The translations under genes and the position numbers were made by a program. Under the pieces are notes generated by a model. That model searched no databases. It was not told the DNA's origin and saw only the letters and a program-made list of their open reading frames with translations. Shown piece after piece: positions 7,502-14,989 of a stretch of DNA of 19,538 bases. Position 1 is the first letter of the stretch; the number at the start of each line of letters is the position of its first letter. Source of the DNA: Microbacteriaceae bacterium (GTDB lineage: Bacteria > Actinomycetota > Actinomycetes > Actinomycetales > Microbacteriaceae); the NCBI GenBank assembly GCA_026785785.1, contig JAJAZI010000242.1, positions 1 through 19,538 on the forward strand. The letters run 5' to 3'.

Positions 7502-7576
7502 GACCGCGGAACACTCCGGAACGCGGGCGCGACCGGCCACATCGCCTTGCTGCGAACGGAGCTCGGCCTGCTCTAG
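7502..7576 (+). pseudogene. Remnant of a bcp-like gene (3' end only)
   Basis: The frame ending at 7576 reads DRGTLRNAGATGHIALLRTELGLL-stop (in two pieces here: DRGTLRNAGATGH, IALLRTELGLL), matching the Bcp C-terminus NVKATGHVASLRKKLGLL. A hand alignment of the last 57 bases with 7272-7328 gives 45 identities with the same TAG stop. The preceding DRGTL fits EQGTI of Bcp after a gap of about nine bases. No start, active-site cysteine or upstream Bcp sequence is visible, so it cannot be functional. It is probably the residue of a duplicated or second peroxiredoxin gene whose body was lost. Its stop overlaps that of the convergent membrane-protein gene. Confidence 0.7.
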
Positions 7577-8001
7577 TCGCCGCGCCTCGCCGTTGCCGCC
7601 GTCACCGGGCGGCTGAACAGGAGGGCGAGTACCGCCACCGCGGGAACCAGCAGCAGCCAGCCGATGTCAGTCCGCGCGAACAAGCCTTGGAAGCTTCCGA
7701 CCGCCACGGCGATCTGCAGCACCTGCATCGTCACGATGGCTCCGCGCACCCAGGCGAATCCACGCAGCGTGTTGATCGCGATGATCGCGAGCCAGAACGT
7801 CGCGATCGCGGCGAGAACGGTGATGCCGATCGCCGCGGCGTAGGAGTCGGGAACCTCGGTCAGGATCTCGAACAGCAGGAACGCCGTAAGCACCGCGAGA
7901 CCGAGCGCCTCGGCGAGAAGGAGTGCCACAAGCATCCTCAGCGGCGACGATCGGAGCGGGTCGCGCCCCCGCTCGGGGGCGTCTGGGGACCGTCCGCTCA
8001 C
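7573..8001 (-). CDS. Small four-helix membrane protein, function unknown
   Basis: 142-aa protein with a charged N-terminus (about 1-22) and four hydrophobic segments at roughly 24-47, 56-77, 86-104 and 112-130, then a short Arg-rich tail, which suggests a cytoplasmic C-terminus. I recognise no enzymatic motif. Small conserved proteins of this shape are common in Microbacteriaceae and are usually left hypothetical. The GTG start at 8001 has GGAAGG four bases upstream; an ATG at codon 23 would remove only the polar leader. It is divergent from whiB1 with about 190 bases between them, and it ends overlapping the stop of the bcp remnant on the other strand. No function is proposed. Confidence 0.75.
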   Translation of the reverse strand: MSGRSPDAPERGRDPLRSSPLRMLVALLLAEALGLAVLTAFLLFEILTEVPDSYAAAIGITVLAAIATFWLAIIAINTLRGFAWVRGAIVTMQVLQIAVAVGSFQGLFARTDIGWLLLVPAVAVLALLFSRPVTAATARRGD

Positions 8002-8028
8002 AGCGCCTTCCGATACAAAACTATTGAT

Positions 8029-8057
8029 TTGCCATGGTCAGTATGAGAGTCTATATG
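8029..8057 (+). promoter_or_regulatory. Candidate sigma-70-type promoter of whiB1
   Basis: TTGCCA (8029-8034; five of six to TTGACA) and TATATG (8052-8057; four of six to TATAAT) are separated by exactly 17 bases. The predicted transcript would have a leader of roughly 125 bases before the whiB1 ATG; long leaders are common for whiB genes. Confidence 0.45.
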
Positions 8058-8191
8058 AGGTTGATTTTGAAGCTTACAAGGTCGTGAGCCCAGCCTCCTC
8101 GATGCTCCACCTGCCACCTGGCGGCCGGAAGTCGTCGAAATTTATTGGTCTCTCGACCACATTCAGCAACAAAATCTAAAGGAGTACCCCC

Positions 8192-8440
8192 ATGGATTGG
8201 CGCGATAACGCAGCCTGCCTCACGGCCGACCCCGAGCTCTTCTTCCCGGTCGGAAACACCGGTCCGGCGGTCGACCAGATCGAGAAGGCGAAGGCGGTCT
8301 GCGGCCGTTGCAGCGTCTCCGAACAGTGCCTTCAGTACGCGCTCGAGACAAGTCAGGATTCCGGCGTCTGGGGTGGCCTGAGCGAAGACGAGCGCCGCGC
8401 TCTGAAGCGTCGTGCCGCACGGGCGCGCCGCGCCTCCTAG
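8192..8440 (+). CDS. whiB1: WhiB-family Fe-S transcription factor, WhiB1-like
   Basis: 82-aa protein with the complete WhiB signature: cysteines C9, C37, C40 and C46 (Cx27Cx2Cx5C) that ligate a [4Fe-4S] cluster, and the GVWGG turn (58-62) followed by a basic tail RRALKRRAARARR for DNA binding. In mycobacteria WhiB1 is an essential nitric-oxide-sensitive regulator that binds the principal sigma factor region 4. The ATG is preceded by AAAGGAG at seven bases. The gene faces a PdtaS-like kinase gene, the same arrangement as Rv3219 (whiB1) and Rv3220c (pdtaS) in Mycobacterium tuberculosis, which supports the WhiB1 call. Other WhiB paralogues are less likely given length and context. Confidence 0.93.
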   Translation: MDWRDNAACLTADPELFFPVGNTGPAVDQIEKAKAVCGRCSVSEQCLQYALETSQDSGVWGGLSEDERRALKRRAARARRAS

Positions 8441-8485
8441 CCCGCGCCTCGAACCCTGCGTCGGCCAGACACAGACGCACTGATC

Positions 8486-8526
8486 CGGCACCTGACCCCG
8501 TTCCTCGGGAATCAGGTGCCGTTTCT
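8486..8526 (+). terminator. Rho-independent terminator of whiB1
   Basis: A perfect 10-bp stem CGGCACCTGA/TCAGGTGCCG (8486-8495 and 8512-8521), with further inner pairing CCCG/CGGG, is followed by the T-rich tract TTTCT. It lies 45 bases after the whiB1 stop and before the convergent kinase gene end. Confidence 0.88.
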
Positions 8527-8540
8527 GTGCGCCGCACCAC

Positions 8541-10034
8541 CTAGCGAACGGTGATCCACGCCAGTGGGATGTCGATCGTCACTTCGGTCCCGCTGCCGAC
8601 CATTGTGTGCCAGTCGATCGTGCCGCCGAGTTCACCCTGGATGAGCGTGCGAACGATCTGGGTTCCGAGACCCGACCCGACCTTTCCCTCGGGCAGGCCG
8701 CTGCCCGTGTCGCGCACCTTGACGCTCAGCCGTTCGTCGTCCCGGTCCGCGATGATCTCCACGTCGCCCTCGCGCCCGGCGAGGCCGTGCTCGACCGCGT
8801 TCGTGACGAGCTCCGTGAGCGCGAGCGCGAGCGGCGTAGCGTACTCGCTCGGCAGGTTGCCGAAGCTACCCGTCGACTTCGGGTGCACCTTCGTGTTGTG
8901 GGTCGAGGCGACCTCGGCGATGAGCAGCAGCACGCGGTCGAACACGGCGTCGAAATCGACGTTCTGGTTGAGGCCCTCGCTGAGGGTGTCGTGCACCACC
9001 GCGATCGCCGCGACCCGGCGCATCGCCTGATTGAGCGATTCCCGCGCCTCCTCCGACCTCGTTCGACGGGCCTGAATGCGCAGCAGCGACGCCACCGTCT
9101 GCAGGTTGTTCTTGACCCGGTGGTGGATCTCCCTGATCGTCGCGTCCTTCGTGATGAGCTCGCGTTCCTGGTGCCGCAGCTCGGTGACATCGCGGCACAG
9201 CACGATCGCGCCGACCCGCTCGCCGCGGTCGCGGATCGGGATCGCCCGCAGCGACACCGTCACCCCGCGCGCCTCGATATCGGTGCGCCACGGCGCACGC
9301 CCCGTCACGACGAGCGGCAGCGACTCGTCGATAATTACCTGGCCCTTGAGCAGCCCGGTGGTGACCTCGGCGAGGGACTCCTCCTCGAGTTCGCCGGCGA
9401 AGCCCATGCGGTTGAAGGCCGACAGCCCGTTGGGGCTCGCGAAGGTCACCCTGCCGTCGACGTCGAGGCGGATGAGCCCGTCGGATGCGCGTGGTGCACC
9501 CCGTCTGGGCCCGGTCGGCGCCCCGAGGTCGGGGAAGTCCCCGGCCGCGATCATCGCGAACAGATCGTTGGCGCACTCGTTGAAGGTCAGTTCCTGCCGG
9601 CTGGGGGTCCGCGCCTCGCTGAGGTTGGTGTGCCGGGTGATGATGGCGATCGGATGCGACGTAGTCTCAGATCCGGTGACGGCGAGCCGCCGGAGGACGG
9701 GTACCGCGCGCACCCTGGTCGGGGTCTCCTCGTACCAGTCGGGCGCGGCGGAGTCGATGATCTGGCTCGACCGGAAGGCGTCGGTGACCTGTTTGCGCCA
9801 CTCAGGCTTGATGTTCTGGCCGACGAAGTCGCGGTAGAAGAGCGTCGCCGAGCTCGACGGCCGGGCGTGGGCGACGGCGACGAAGGAGTCGCCTGTGGTC
9901 GGAACCCAGAGCACGATGTCCGCGAAGGCGAGGTCGGCGAGGAGCTGCCAGTCCCCGACGAGGAGGTGCAGCCATTCGACGTCGGCCTCACTGGACCGGC
10001 CTTGCGCAAGCACGAGATCACTGAGGGTCGACAC
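8541..10034 (-). CDS. pdtaS: PdtaS-like sensor histidine kinase (HisKA_2 family)
   Basis: 497-aa soluble sensor kinase; no membrane helix is seen. N-terminal GAF-like sensor domain (about 5-165), a PAS domain (about 185-290, starting DGLIRLDVDGRVTFASP), then HisKA_2 with the phosphoacceptor motif EIHHRVKNNLQ (302-312; His304/His305), and an HATPase_c domain with N-box ELVTNAVEHG (408-417) and G-box RDTGSGLPEG (441-450). The length and order match mycobacterial PdtaS (about 501 aa), which phosphorylates the ANTAR RNA-binding antiterminator PdtaR; the partner is not in the window. PdtaS in mycobacteria has been linked to translation stress, cyclic-di-GMP and copper/NO sensing. The start is a GTG at 10034 with no clear ribosome site, so leaderless translation is possible. 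It is convergent with whiB1. Confidence 0.9.
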   Translation of the reverse strand: MSTLSDLVLAQGRSSEADVEWLHLLVGDWQLLADLAFADIVLWVPTTGDSFVAVAHARPSSSATLFYRDFVGQNIKPEWRKQVTDAFRSSQIIDSAAPDWYEETPTRVRAVPVLRRLAVTGSETTSHPIAIITRHTNLSEARTPSRQELTFNECANDLFAMIAAGDFPDLGAPTGPRRGAPRASDGLIRLDVDGRVTFASPNGLSAFNRMGFAGELEEESLAEVTTGLLKGQVIIDESLPLVVTGRAPWRTDIEARGVTVSLRAIPIRDRGERVGAIVLCRDVTELRHQERELITKDATIREIHHRVKNNLQTVASLLRIQARRTRSEEARESLNQAMRRVAAIAVVHDTLSEGLNQNVDFDAVFDRVLLLIAEVASTHNTKVHPKSTGSFGNLPSEYATPLALALTELVTNAVEHGLAGREGDVEIIADRDDERLSVKVRDTGSGLPEGKVGSGLGTQIVRTLIQGELGGTIDWHTMVGSGTEVTIDIPLAWITVR

Positions 10035-10084
10035 GCATTACAGCGTAACCGGCACCGCGGGCCCTCCCGTGCGCGCCGTCGGCC

Positions 10085-10702
10085 TCACTCGTCCGGCCAC
10101 GGGGCGCTGTAGGTCTCGGCCGCCGCGATCGTCAACTCGAGCAAGTCGTCGAGAAGCTCCTCCATCGACGCGGAGCGCAGCAGCTGCACCTGGTCGAGCG
10201 GCCCGAGCGGGGAGATCGCGGCGAGCTGCCAGGCCGCGGCCGCCGGGTCCTCCGCCAGCTCCACATCCCACGCCCACGGCAGGTCCGCGAACTCGCTCGC
10301 GAGGGCGAGAGTGCGGCGCACTGCCGCCTCCGCCCGAGTGCGGAGCGGCCGAAGCGACTCGTCCCAGTCCAGGTCGGGCAGCTCCCGAATGACGGCCATC
10401 GGGTACGGCGCCTCCTCGAGCCACTCGACAATCTCGAATCGGTGCTCGCCCTGCGCAACGAGCGCGACGACTCCCTCCTGCTCGCCGAACTGCGCGATCT
10501 GCGCGAGGGTGCCGAACCCGAATCGCTGCTCTCCCCCGCCGACCTCCTGGCCGCGCTCGATCAGAACGACCCCGAACTGCGTCGACTCCTCCTCGAGCAT
10601 CCGCGCCAGCATCACGAGGTACCGCTCCTCGAACACCCGCAGCAGCAGGGGCATGTGAGGGAAAAGCACTGAGCCGAGGGGGAACATCGGAACCTGAGTC
10701 AT
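10085..10702 (-). CDS. LON peptidase substrate-binding-domain protein (stand-alone Lon N-domain)
   Basis: 205-aa protein consisting only of the Lon substrate-binding (LAN) domain. It opens with VPMFPLGSVLFPHMPLLLRVFEERY in two typical parts (FPLGSVLFP at 7-15; LRVFEERY at 21-28), then VVLIERG (45-51) and QGEHRFEI (84-91). There is no AAA+ or Ser-Lys protease part. Proteins of this type are widespread in bacteria; a role in substrate recognition is assumed but unproven. The ATG at 10702 is immediately preceded by GGGGGA; an ATG at codon 6 with AGG at five bases is an alternative. A much longer in-frame extension upstream is low-complexity antisense of the next gene and was rejected. It lies 50 bases upstream of pdtaS on the same strand and may be co-transcribed with it. 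Confidence 0.88.
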   Translation of the reverse strand: MTQVPMFPLGSVLFPHMPLLLRVFEERYLVMLARMLEEESTQFGVVLIERGQEVGGGEQRFGFGTLAQIAQFGEQEGVVALVAQGEHRFEIVEWLEEAPYPMAVIRELPDLDWDESLRPLRTRAEAAVRRTLALASEFADLPWAWDVELAEDPAAAAWQLAAISPLGPLDQVQLLRSASMEELLDDLLELTIAAAETYSAPWPDE

Positions 10703-10814
10703 TCCCCCAGCGAACCACGTTCCGCGCCCCGGCGACAGCCACCGAGCCGGTACCGCACGACAGTCATGACTTTGGTCCTTGTCGAGCAGCCCTCCACAAG
10801 GCCAAGCTGAGCAA

Positions 10815-11309
10815 ATGGAGAATGATTCCGGCTCAGGTGCCGTGCCCCCTGGCGACGTCTCGGCGGTTCCCCGGCGGGACCGCGCTCTTGGGGGGATCGT
10901 CGCGGTCATCGCCGCGCTCGTGATCGTGGCGCTCGTCGTCGTCTTGACCCGAGGCGCACCGGAACTGCTCGACACGGACACACCGGAGGGAGTGGTGCAG
11001 CGCTACTCCGCCGCCGTGATCGCAGGCGACGAGCGCGGTGCCGCGGAGTACCTCTCGCCTGACGTCGCGGACGGCTGTGACACGTTCGACTCGGAGACCA
11101 CCGACAACCTCCGGGTCACTCTCGTGTCAACGAACCAGCGGGACGACACCGCGGACGTGCGCGTGTCGATCACGACGCTCTACGAGAATGGCCCTTTCGG
11201 CATCGAGGAGCAGGAATTCGAGGACGACTTCGACCTCGTGAGGATCGACGGCGGGTGGCTGATCGAAAGCGTTCCGTGGCCACTCGATATCTGCCGGGTA
11301 CTCCCATGA
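10815..11309 (+). CDS. Single-pass membrane-anchored protein with NTF2-like extracytoplasmic domain
   Basis: 164-aa protein. A polar cytoplasmic N-terminus ending in RRDR is followed by one hydrophobic helix (about 27-47, GGIVAVIAALVIVALVVVLTR in form) and an acidic exterior domain. The segment beginning TPEGVVQRYSAAVIAGDERGA (about 57 on) and the ending DGGWLIESVPWP match the shape of NTF2-like/DUF4878-type domains, which are often found under the membrane anchor of actinobacterial proteins. I used the ATG at 10815; a TTG at 10779 would extend it by 12 residues, and neither has a strong ribosome site. Its stop overlaps the start of the DUF5671 gene as ATGA, so the two are translationally coupled. 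Function unknown. Confidence 0.78.
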   Translation: MENDSGSGAVPPGDVSAVPRRDRALGGIVAVIAALVIVALVVVLTRGAPELLDTDTPEGVVQRYSAAVIAGDERGAAEYLSPDVADGCDTFDSETTDNLRVTLVSTNQRDDTADVRVSITTLYENGPFGIEEQEFEDDFDLVRIDGGWLIESVPWPLDICRVLP

Positions 11310-12937
11310 CCGCGGCGCAGGGCACTCCCGGCATCGCCGGCGGGGCAGGCAGGAGCGTGCGGCGCCTGATCGTCTTCGTGCTCCTCTTCGCCACCGTCAC
11401 GATCGCCGCCATCGGACTCAGCGGACTGGTCGGGCGGGTGCTGGATGCAGGCAACGAACTCGCGGTCGCGGACACCGCCAGCCTCGCCCAGGCCCTCGCG
11501 TTCACCCTCGTCGGCGGGCCGCTCGCCCTGGTGCTCTGGTGGTTCCTTTGGCGCGGATTCACTGATGCCGCCGAGCGCTCGTCGGTCGCGTGGGGCCTCT
11601 ACCTCGCCGCAATGTCGATAGTGTCGCTCATCACGTTCTCGACGTCGCTGCTGGCCACCGCCTCGGCCGGTGTCGACGGGCGGTGGCAGCCGCAGGCCTT
11701 CGCCTCCGGTCTCATCTGGGCGCTCGTCTGGCTGTGGCACCAGTGGATGCGCCACCACCCGACGAAGAGCCCGACCCAGCTTGTGGACCTCGCCCCCGTC
11801 ATCGGCTACGTGTTCGGGCTCATCCTCGGGGTGGGCGGGGCCGTCACCGCGATCGGGAGTGTGCTCGATGCCGCGATCGCGGACACCGGTCCGGCGATCG
11901 CGGGCTCGCCCTGGTGGCAGACGACGCTGCAGGGGCTGGTCTGGATGGCCGGCGGCGCCGCGATCTGGTGGTGGCACTGGTTCCGTGACCGCGCCGAGCT
12001 GCTCCGCGCCGAATTCGCTGCCGTCGCGCTCGTCATCGTCGCCGCGCTCGTCGCCGTGATCCTCGCCCTGGGGGGTCTCGGAACGACGCTCTTCGTGCTG
12101 CTCGAACTCGCTGTCGATCGCAGCGACCCCGTTTCGTCGATCCTCGAGCCGCTCGGGACCGCGATCGCCACGGCGGCCGTCGGCTCACTCGTCTGGGTCT
12201 ACTACCGGCGGATCGCGACACGCGACACGGGCCAGATCGGTCTGGCCACGCGTCTCGTGACGTCGGGTGTGGGCCTGGCCGCGGCGGCATCCGGGATCGG
12301 GATCATCGTCAACTCCCTGCTCGCCGCGATCGGCAGCCCGCTCGCCGAGTCCGGCGCCCGCACACTCCTGCTCGCCGGCATCAGCTCGCTCGCCGTCGGC
12401 GCACCGCTGTGGTGGGTGGCCTGGCGGCCCACCGCTCCCGTGGCCACGGACGCGATCGGCTCCACCGGCCGGCGCGTATACCTGATCGCCATCTTCGGCC
12501 TGAGCGCCGTCGTCGCGCTCATCACCCTTCTCGTCATCGGCTACCGGATCTTCGAGTTCACGCTCGACGGGGCGAGCGGCGGGAGCCTCCTCGAGCGCGT
12601 CCGGGCGCCCCTCGGTCTGCTCACCGCGACCGCGCTCGTGGCGGCATACCACTTCGCGGTGTGGCGCCGGGATTCCGCGCGGATCGCCGCGACGCCGGGG
12701 CGCCGCCGCACCATCGGGCGCGTGCTCCTCGTCACCGGAGCCGACCCGGACCCGCTCGTACGCGCGGTGCGGGAGGCGAGCGGCGCCGCCGTGAGCGTCT
12801 GGAGACGCGCAGAGGCGGCGACCTTCGCCCCGTCGGCGGATCGGGTCGCCGCCGCCCTCGAGGGGGTCACCGGAACTCGCGTGCTCATCGTGACCGGTCC
12901 TGGCGACCGGCTCGAGGTGATCCCGCTCGCCGACTGA
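11306..12937 (+). CDS. DUF5671 multi-pass membrane protein
   Basis: 543-aa integral membrane protein built of several related blocks of hydrophobic helices, each containing segments such as VRRLIVFVLLFATV, ALAFTLVGGPLALVLWWFLWR and later SLAVGAPLWWVAWR. This repeated pattern, with a hydrophobic pair followed by a WW-rich helix and a basic end, is what I associate with DUF5671. A soluble C-terminal tail of about 80 residues follows the last helix. The start ATG overlaps the stop of the upstream anchored protein (ATGA). Function is not known; the two-gene operon suggests they form a membrane complex, which is inference. It is convergent with the CpaE-like ATPase gene, 55 bases away, with no clear terminator between. 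Confidence 0.82.
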   Translation: MTAAQGTPGIAGGAGRSVRRLIVFVLLFATVTIAAIGLSGLVGRVLDAGNELAVADTASLAQALAFTLVGGPLALVLWWFLWRGFTDAAERSSVAWGLYLAAMSIVSLITFSTSLLATASAGVDGRWQPQAFASGLIWALVWLWHQWMRHHPTKSPTQLVDLAPVIGYVFGLILGVGGAVTAIGSVLDAAIADTGPAIAGSPWWQTTLQGLVWMAGGAAIWWWHWFRDRAELLRAEFAAVALVIVAALVAVILALGGLGTTLFVLLELAVDRSDPVSSILEPLGTAIATAAVGSLVWVYYRRIATRDTGQIGLATRLVTSGVGLAAAASGIGIIVNSLLAAIGSPLAESGARTLLLAGISSLAVGAPLWWVAWRPTAPVATDAIGSTGRRVYLIAIFGLSAVVALITLLVIGYRIFEFTLDGASGGSLLERVRAPLGLLTATALVAAYHFAVWRRDSARIAATPGRRRTIGRVLLVTGADPDPLVRAVREASGAAVSVWRRAEAATFAPSADRVAAALEGVTGTRVLIVTGPGDRLEVIPLAD

Positions 12938-12992
12938 GCGGTCCCCCCGCTGAGCGCGCACGATTACTGGAGCACGTTCGGCGGCGGATCCA

Positions 12993-14219
12993 TCAGGTCG
13001 CGGCGGACGGACGACGGCGCAGCGCCCGCCGTGCCGGCGCCGACGCTGGCGGCTCGGGCAATAGGCGTGCGGCGACAAACCGTCCGATCGCAACGCGGGC
13101 GGGCGACCGCATCGAGATATCCCGCAGCGAGCGACCGGTGAGCACCGCGGCATCGAGCGCCGGCTGGTCGTTCGGCACGATCACGGGCGCGGAGATCCCA
13201 CCGAAGCGCAGCAGCGCCTGCGCTACCTGCGCCGCGGGGTTCGGGCCGATAGCGCCCGGCCGCACCCGGTTCATCACGACCGTGACGCGGTCGGTCAGCA
13301 GGGTCTCAACGAGGTCGACGTGTGCGCGGAGGAACCGGGAGAGGCCGACCGGGTCGGCGGAGCCCACTGCGATGACGTCGTCGGCCTCCCGAAGCGCGGC
13401 GATGGTCGCGGCGTTGCGCCGGGGCGCGAACAGGTCGCTCGAGATCTCCTCGTCATTCTCGAGGCTCGCCCCCGTGTCGACGACGGTGTAGTCGACCCAG
13501 TTCCGGCACTCCCGCAGGGTGGCGGCGACACGGTCGCCCGACAGCTCGGGCCAACGGCTGGGCCGGCCGATTCCGGTCAGCACCCAGAAACTCCCATGGC
13601 CGGAGAGGTAGCGCTCGCCAATGCGCTCGAGCTCGGCCCGGCTGAGACTGTTCGCGCCGGCGAGGCGGCAGGCAGCCGCGAAGCCGGGCGCCTCGTCGAG
13701 CAGTCCGAGCGCCGGTGCGATCGACCCGCTGTGGGTGTCGACGTCGGCGAGCGCGACGCTCGCCCCGGCGGCGGCGAGTTCGGCGGCGACGGCGATCGCG
13801 ATGGTTGTGCGTCCCGGCGAGCCGGCCGGACCCCACACGGCGATGACCCTGCCCGGTCCGGTTCGCGGCGGCGGCGGCGCGGGCATGGTGCCGGCGATGA
13901 GGCTCTCGATCTGGGACCACGGGCCCTCCGCCGCGGCGAGCTCGTGGAGGCCGAGCGTTGCCGCGTGCCGGCGCTCGGCATCCGAGGCGACCAGCGCGAC
14001 GACCCGCACCCCGGCCGCGTCGCTCTCCTCGAGCAGCCTCCCGGTGAGGTACCGGGGGGCCGCCGCGACGATCGCGACATCAGCGCCGCAGTCGGCGAGG
14101 AGGCTGGCGAGCTCGTCCGCGCTGTCGCACCGGGCGACTGCGCTGTGCCCGTGGCGCCGCAGCTCGCCGAGGAGCCTGTCCTCGAGCGCTAGCGGCGCGG
14201 CGAGCGCGATTCTCACCAC
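12993..14219 (-). CDS. CpaE/TadZ-like ParA/MinD-family ATPase with altered P-loop
   Basis: 408-aa protein. Residues 1-110 look like a receiver-like domain without a convincing phosphorylation pocket, then a proline-rich linker PAPPPPRTGPG (113-123), then a ParA/MinD-type domain. The P-loop is GPAGSPGRTT (130-139): the P-loop lysine is Arg137 and the signature lysine of the deviant Walker A is replaced, while ADVDTHSGS (158-166) and VVDTGASLE (246-254) follow in the normal order. The tail after 385 is basic and Ala/Arg-rich. CpaE/TadZ proteins localise pilus assembly machinery, but no other tad gene is here. GTG at 14219 (or the adjacent GTG at 14216) starts three bases after the SAF gene stop, so both are one operon. 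Confidence 0.85.
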   Translation of the reverse strand: MVRIALAAPLALEDRLLGELRRHGHSAVARCDSADELASLLADCGADVAIVAAAPRYLTGRLLEESDAAGVRVVALVASDAERRHAATLGLHELAAAEGPWSQIESLIAGTMPAPPPPRTGPGRVIAVWGPAGSPGRTTIAIAVAAELAAAGASVALADVDTHSGSIAPALGLLDEAPGFAAACRLAGANSLSRAELERIGERYLSGHGSFWVLTGIGRPSRWPELSGDRVAATLRECRNWVDYTVVDTGASLENDEEISSDLFAPRRNAATIAALREADDVIAVGSADPVGLSRFLRAHVDLVETLLTDRVTVVMNRVRPGAIGPNPAAQVAQALLRFGGISAPVIVPNDQPALDAAVLTGRSLRDISMRSPARVAIGRFVAARLLPEPPASAPARRALRRRPSAAT

Positions 14220-14222
14220 GGC

Positions 14223-14870
14223 TCAGCCGCCGACCGGGAGGCTCACGGGAACCAGTGACATCGCGTCGGAGTTGGCGATCGCCTCGAGCACCGCGGCGAT
14301 CTTCGACCGCGGCACGAGCATCTCCACCGCGACCGCCGCACTGCCCACGATAAGCCCGTCGGCCTCCAGTACCCGGACCACGGTCGCGGAGCCGACGAGC
14401 ACCGCCGGCGGACCGAAGTCGCGCTCCTCGGTCTGCCGCGCCGACCACAGGTCGACGACCGACGCCGACTCGACCGACCGGGGCAGGTCGCCGCGCACGG
14501 TCACGACGACGGAGGCGAGCTGCACCCCCTCCGGCGCTCCGACCGCGGAGGCGGGGACGAGCTCGCCGGCGGCCACCGCGCGTGTCACGACGAGCCCGGG
14601 GTCGCCGAGCAGCCCGGTGCCGAGGTAAAGGTCGGTGGCGTCACCGAGCCGCACGCTGCGCAGCACCAGGTTGTCGCCGGTCACCGTGTCGCCCGGGCTG
14701 AGGGCCGAGCGCGCCGCCCACACCTCGACGGTGCGGTCGGCGGCGGAGACGAGCCAGACGACACCCGCGACGGAGGCGACGACGAGCGCAAGGCCGATGC
14801 CGAACCGTGGGTCGAACCAGAACGATCGCGGCGCCCGTTCCCGGGGCACCGCCGGGCTGCTGCGCTTCAT
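14223..14870 (-). CDS. SAF-domain protein (CpaB/RcpC-like), membrane-anchored
   Basis: 215-aa protein with a short basic N-terminus, one membrane helix (about 22-43, FGIGLALVVASVAGVVWLV) and a SAF/RcpC-type region outside the membrane: VEVWAARSALSPGDTVT (48-64), DNLVLRSVRLGD (66-77) and TRAVAAGELVPASAV (96-110). CpaB/RcpC proteins act in Tad/Flp pilus biogenesis, but actinobacteria also carry stand-alone SAF proteins of this size. ATG at 14870 has AGG five bases upstream. It is directly followed by the CpaE-like ATPase. No pilin, secretin, prepilin peptidase or TadA-type ATPase is in the window, so assignment to pilus assembly is only suggestive. Confidence 0.85.
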   Translation of the reverse strand: MKRSSPAVPRERAPRSFWFDPRFGIGLALVVASVAGVVWLVSAADRTVEVWAARSALSPGDTVTGDNLVLRSVRLGDATDLYLGTGLLGDPGLVVTRAVAAGELVPASAVGAPEGVQLASVVVTVRGDLPRSVESASVVDLWSARQTEERDFGPPAVLVGSATVVRVLEADGLIVGSAAVAVEMLVPRSKIAAVLEAIANSDAMSLVPVSLPVGG

Positions 14871-14941
14871 ACCAACCTGCTCCCTCGACTGCCGATCACT
14901 CAGGTGTTCATCTCAGCGCTCCCAGCCGCCGCCGGGGAAAG

Positions 14942-14950
14942 TTATCCACA
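14942..14950 (+). promoter_or_regulatory. Perfect DnaA box (TTATCCACA), copy 1
   Basis: An exact TTATCCACA in the divergent region between the SAF gene and the HTH gene, 40 bases before the HTH start. The surrounding 14 bases GTTATCCACAGCCC (14941-14954) recur identically at 15909-15922. Confidence 0.6.
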
Positions 14951-14989
14951 GCCCGGTTCGTCGGGGGGCGCGGCCCTCATACTCGTCCA

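Noticed and set aside
10777..10801. CCTTGT/ACAAGG inverted repeat between the Lon-domain gene and the NTF2-like gene
   Set aside because: Six-base arms with a 13-base spacer; too weak without conservation data to list as an operator.
12937..12956. AGCGG/CCGCT hairpin between the DUF5671 gene and the CpaE-like gene as terminator
   Set aside because: Five-base arms and no T-run; expected by chance at this GC content.
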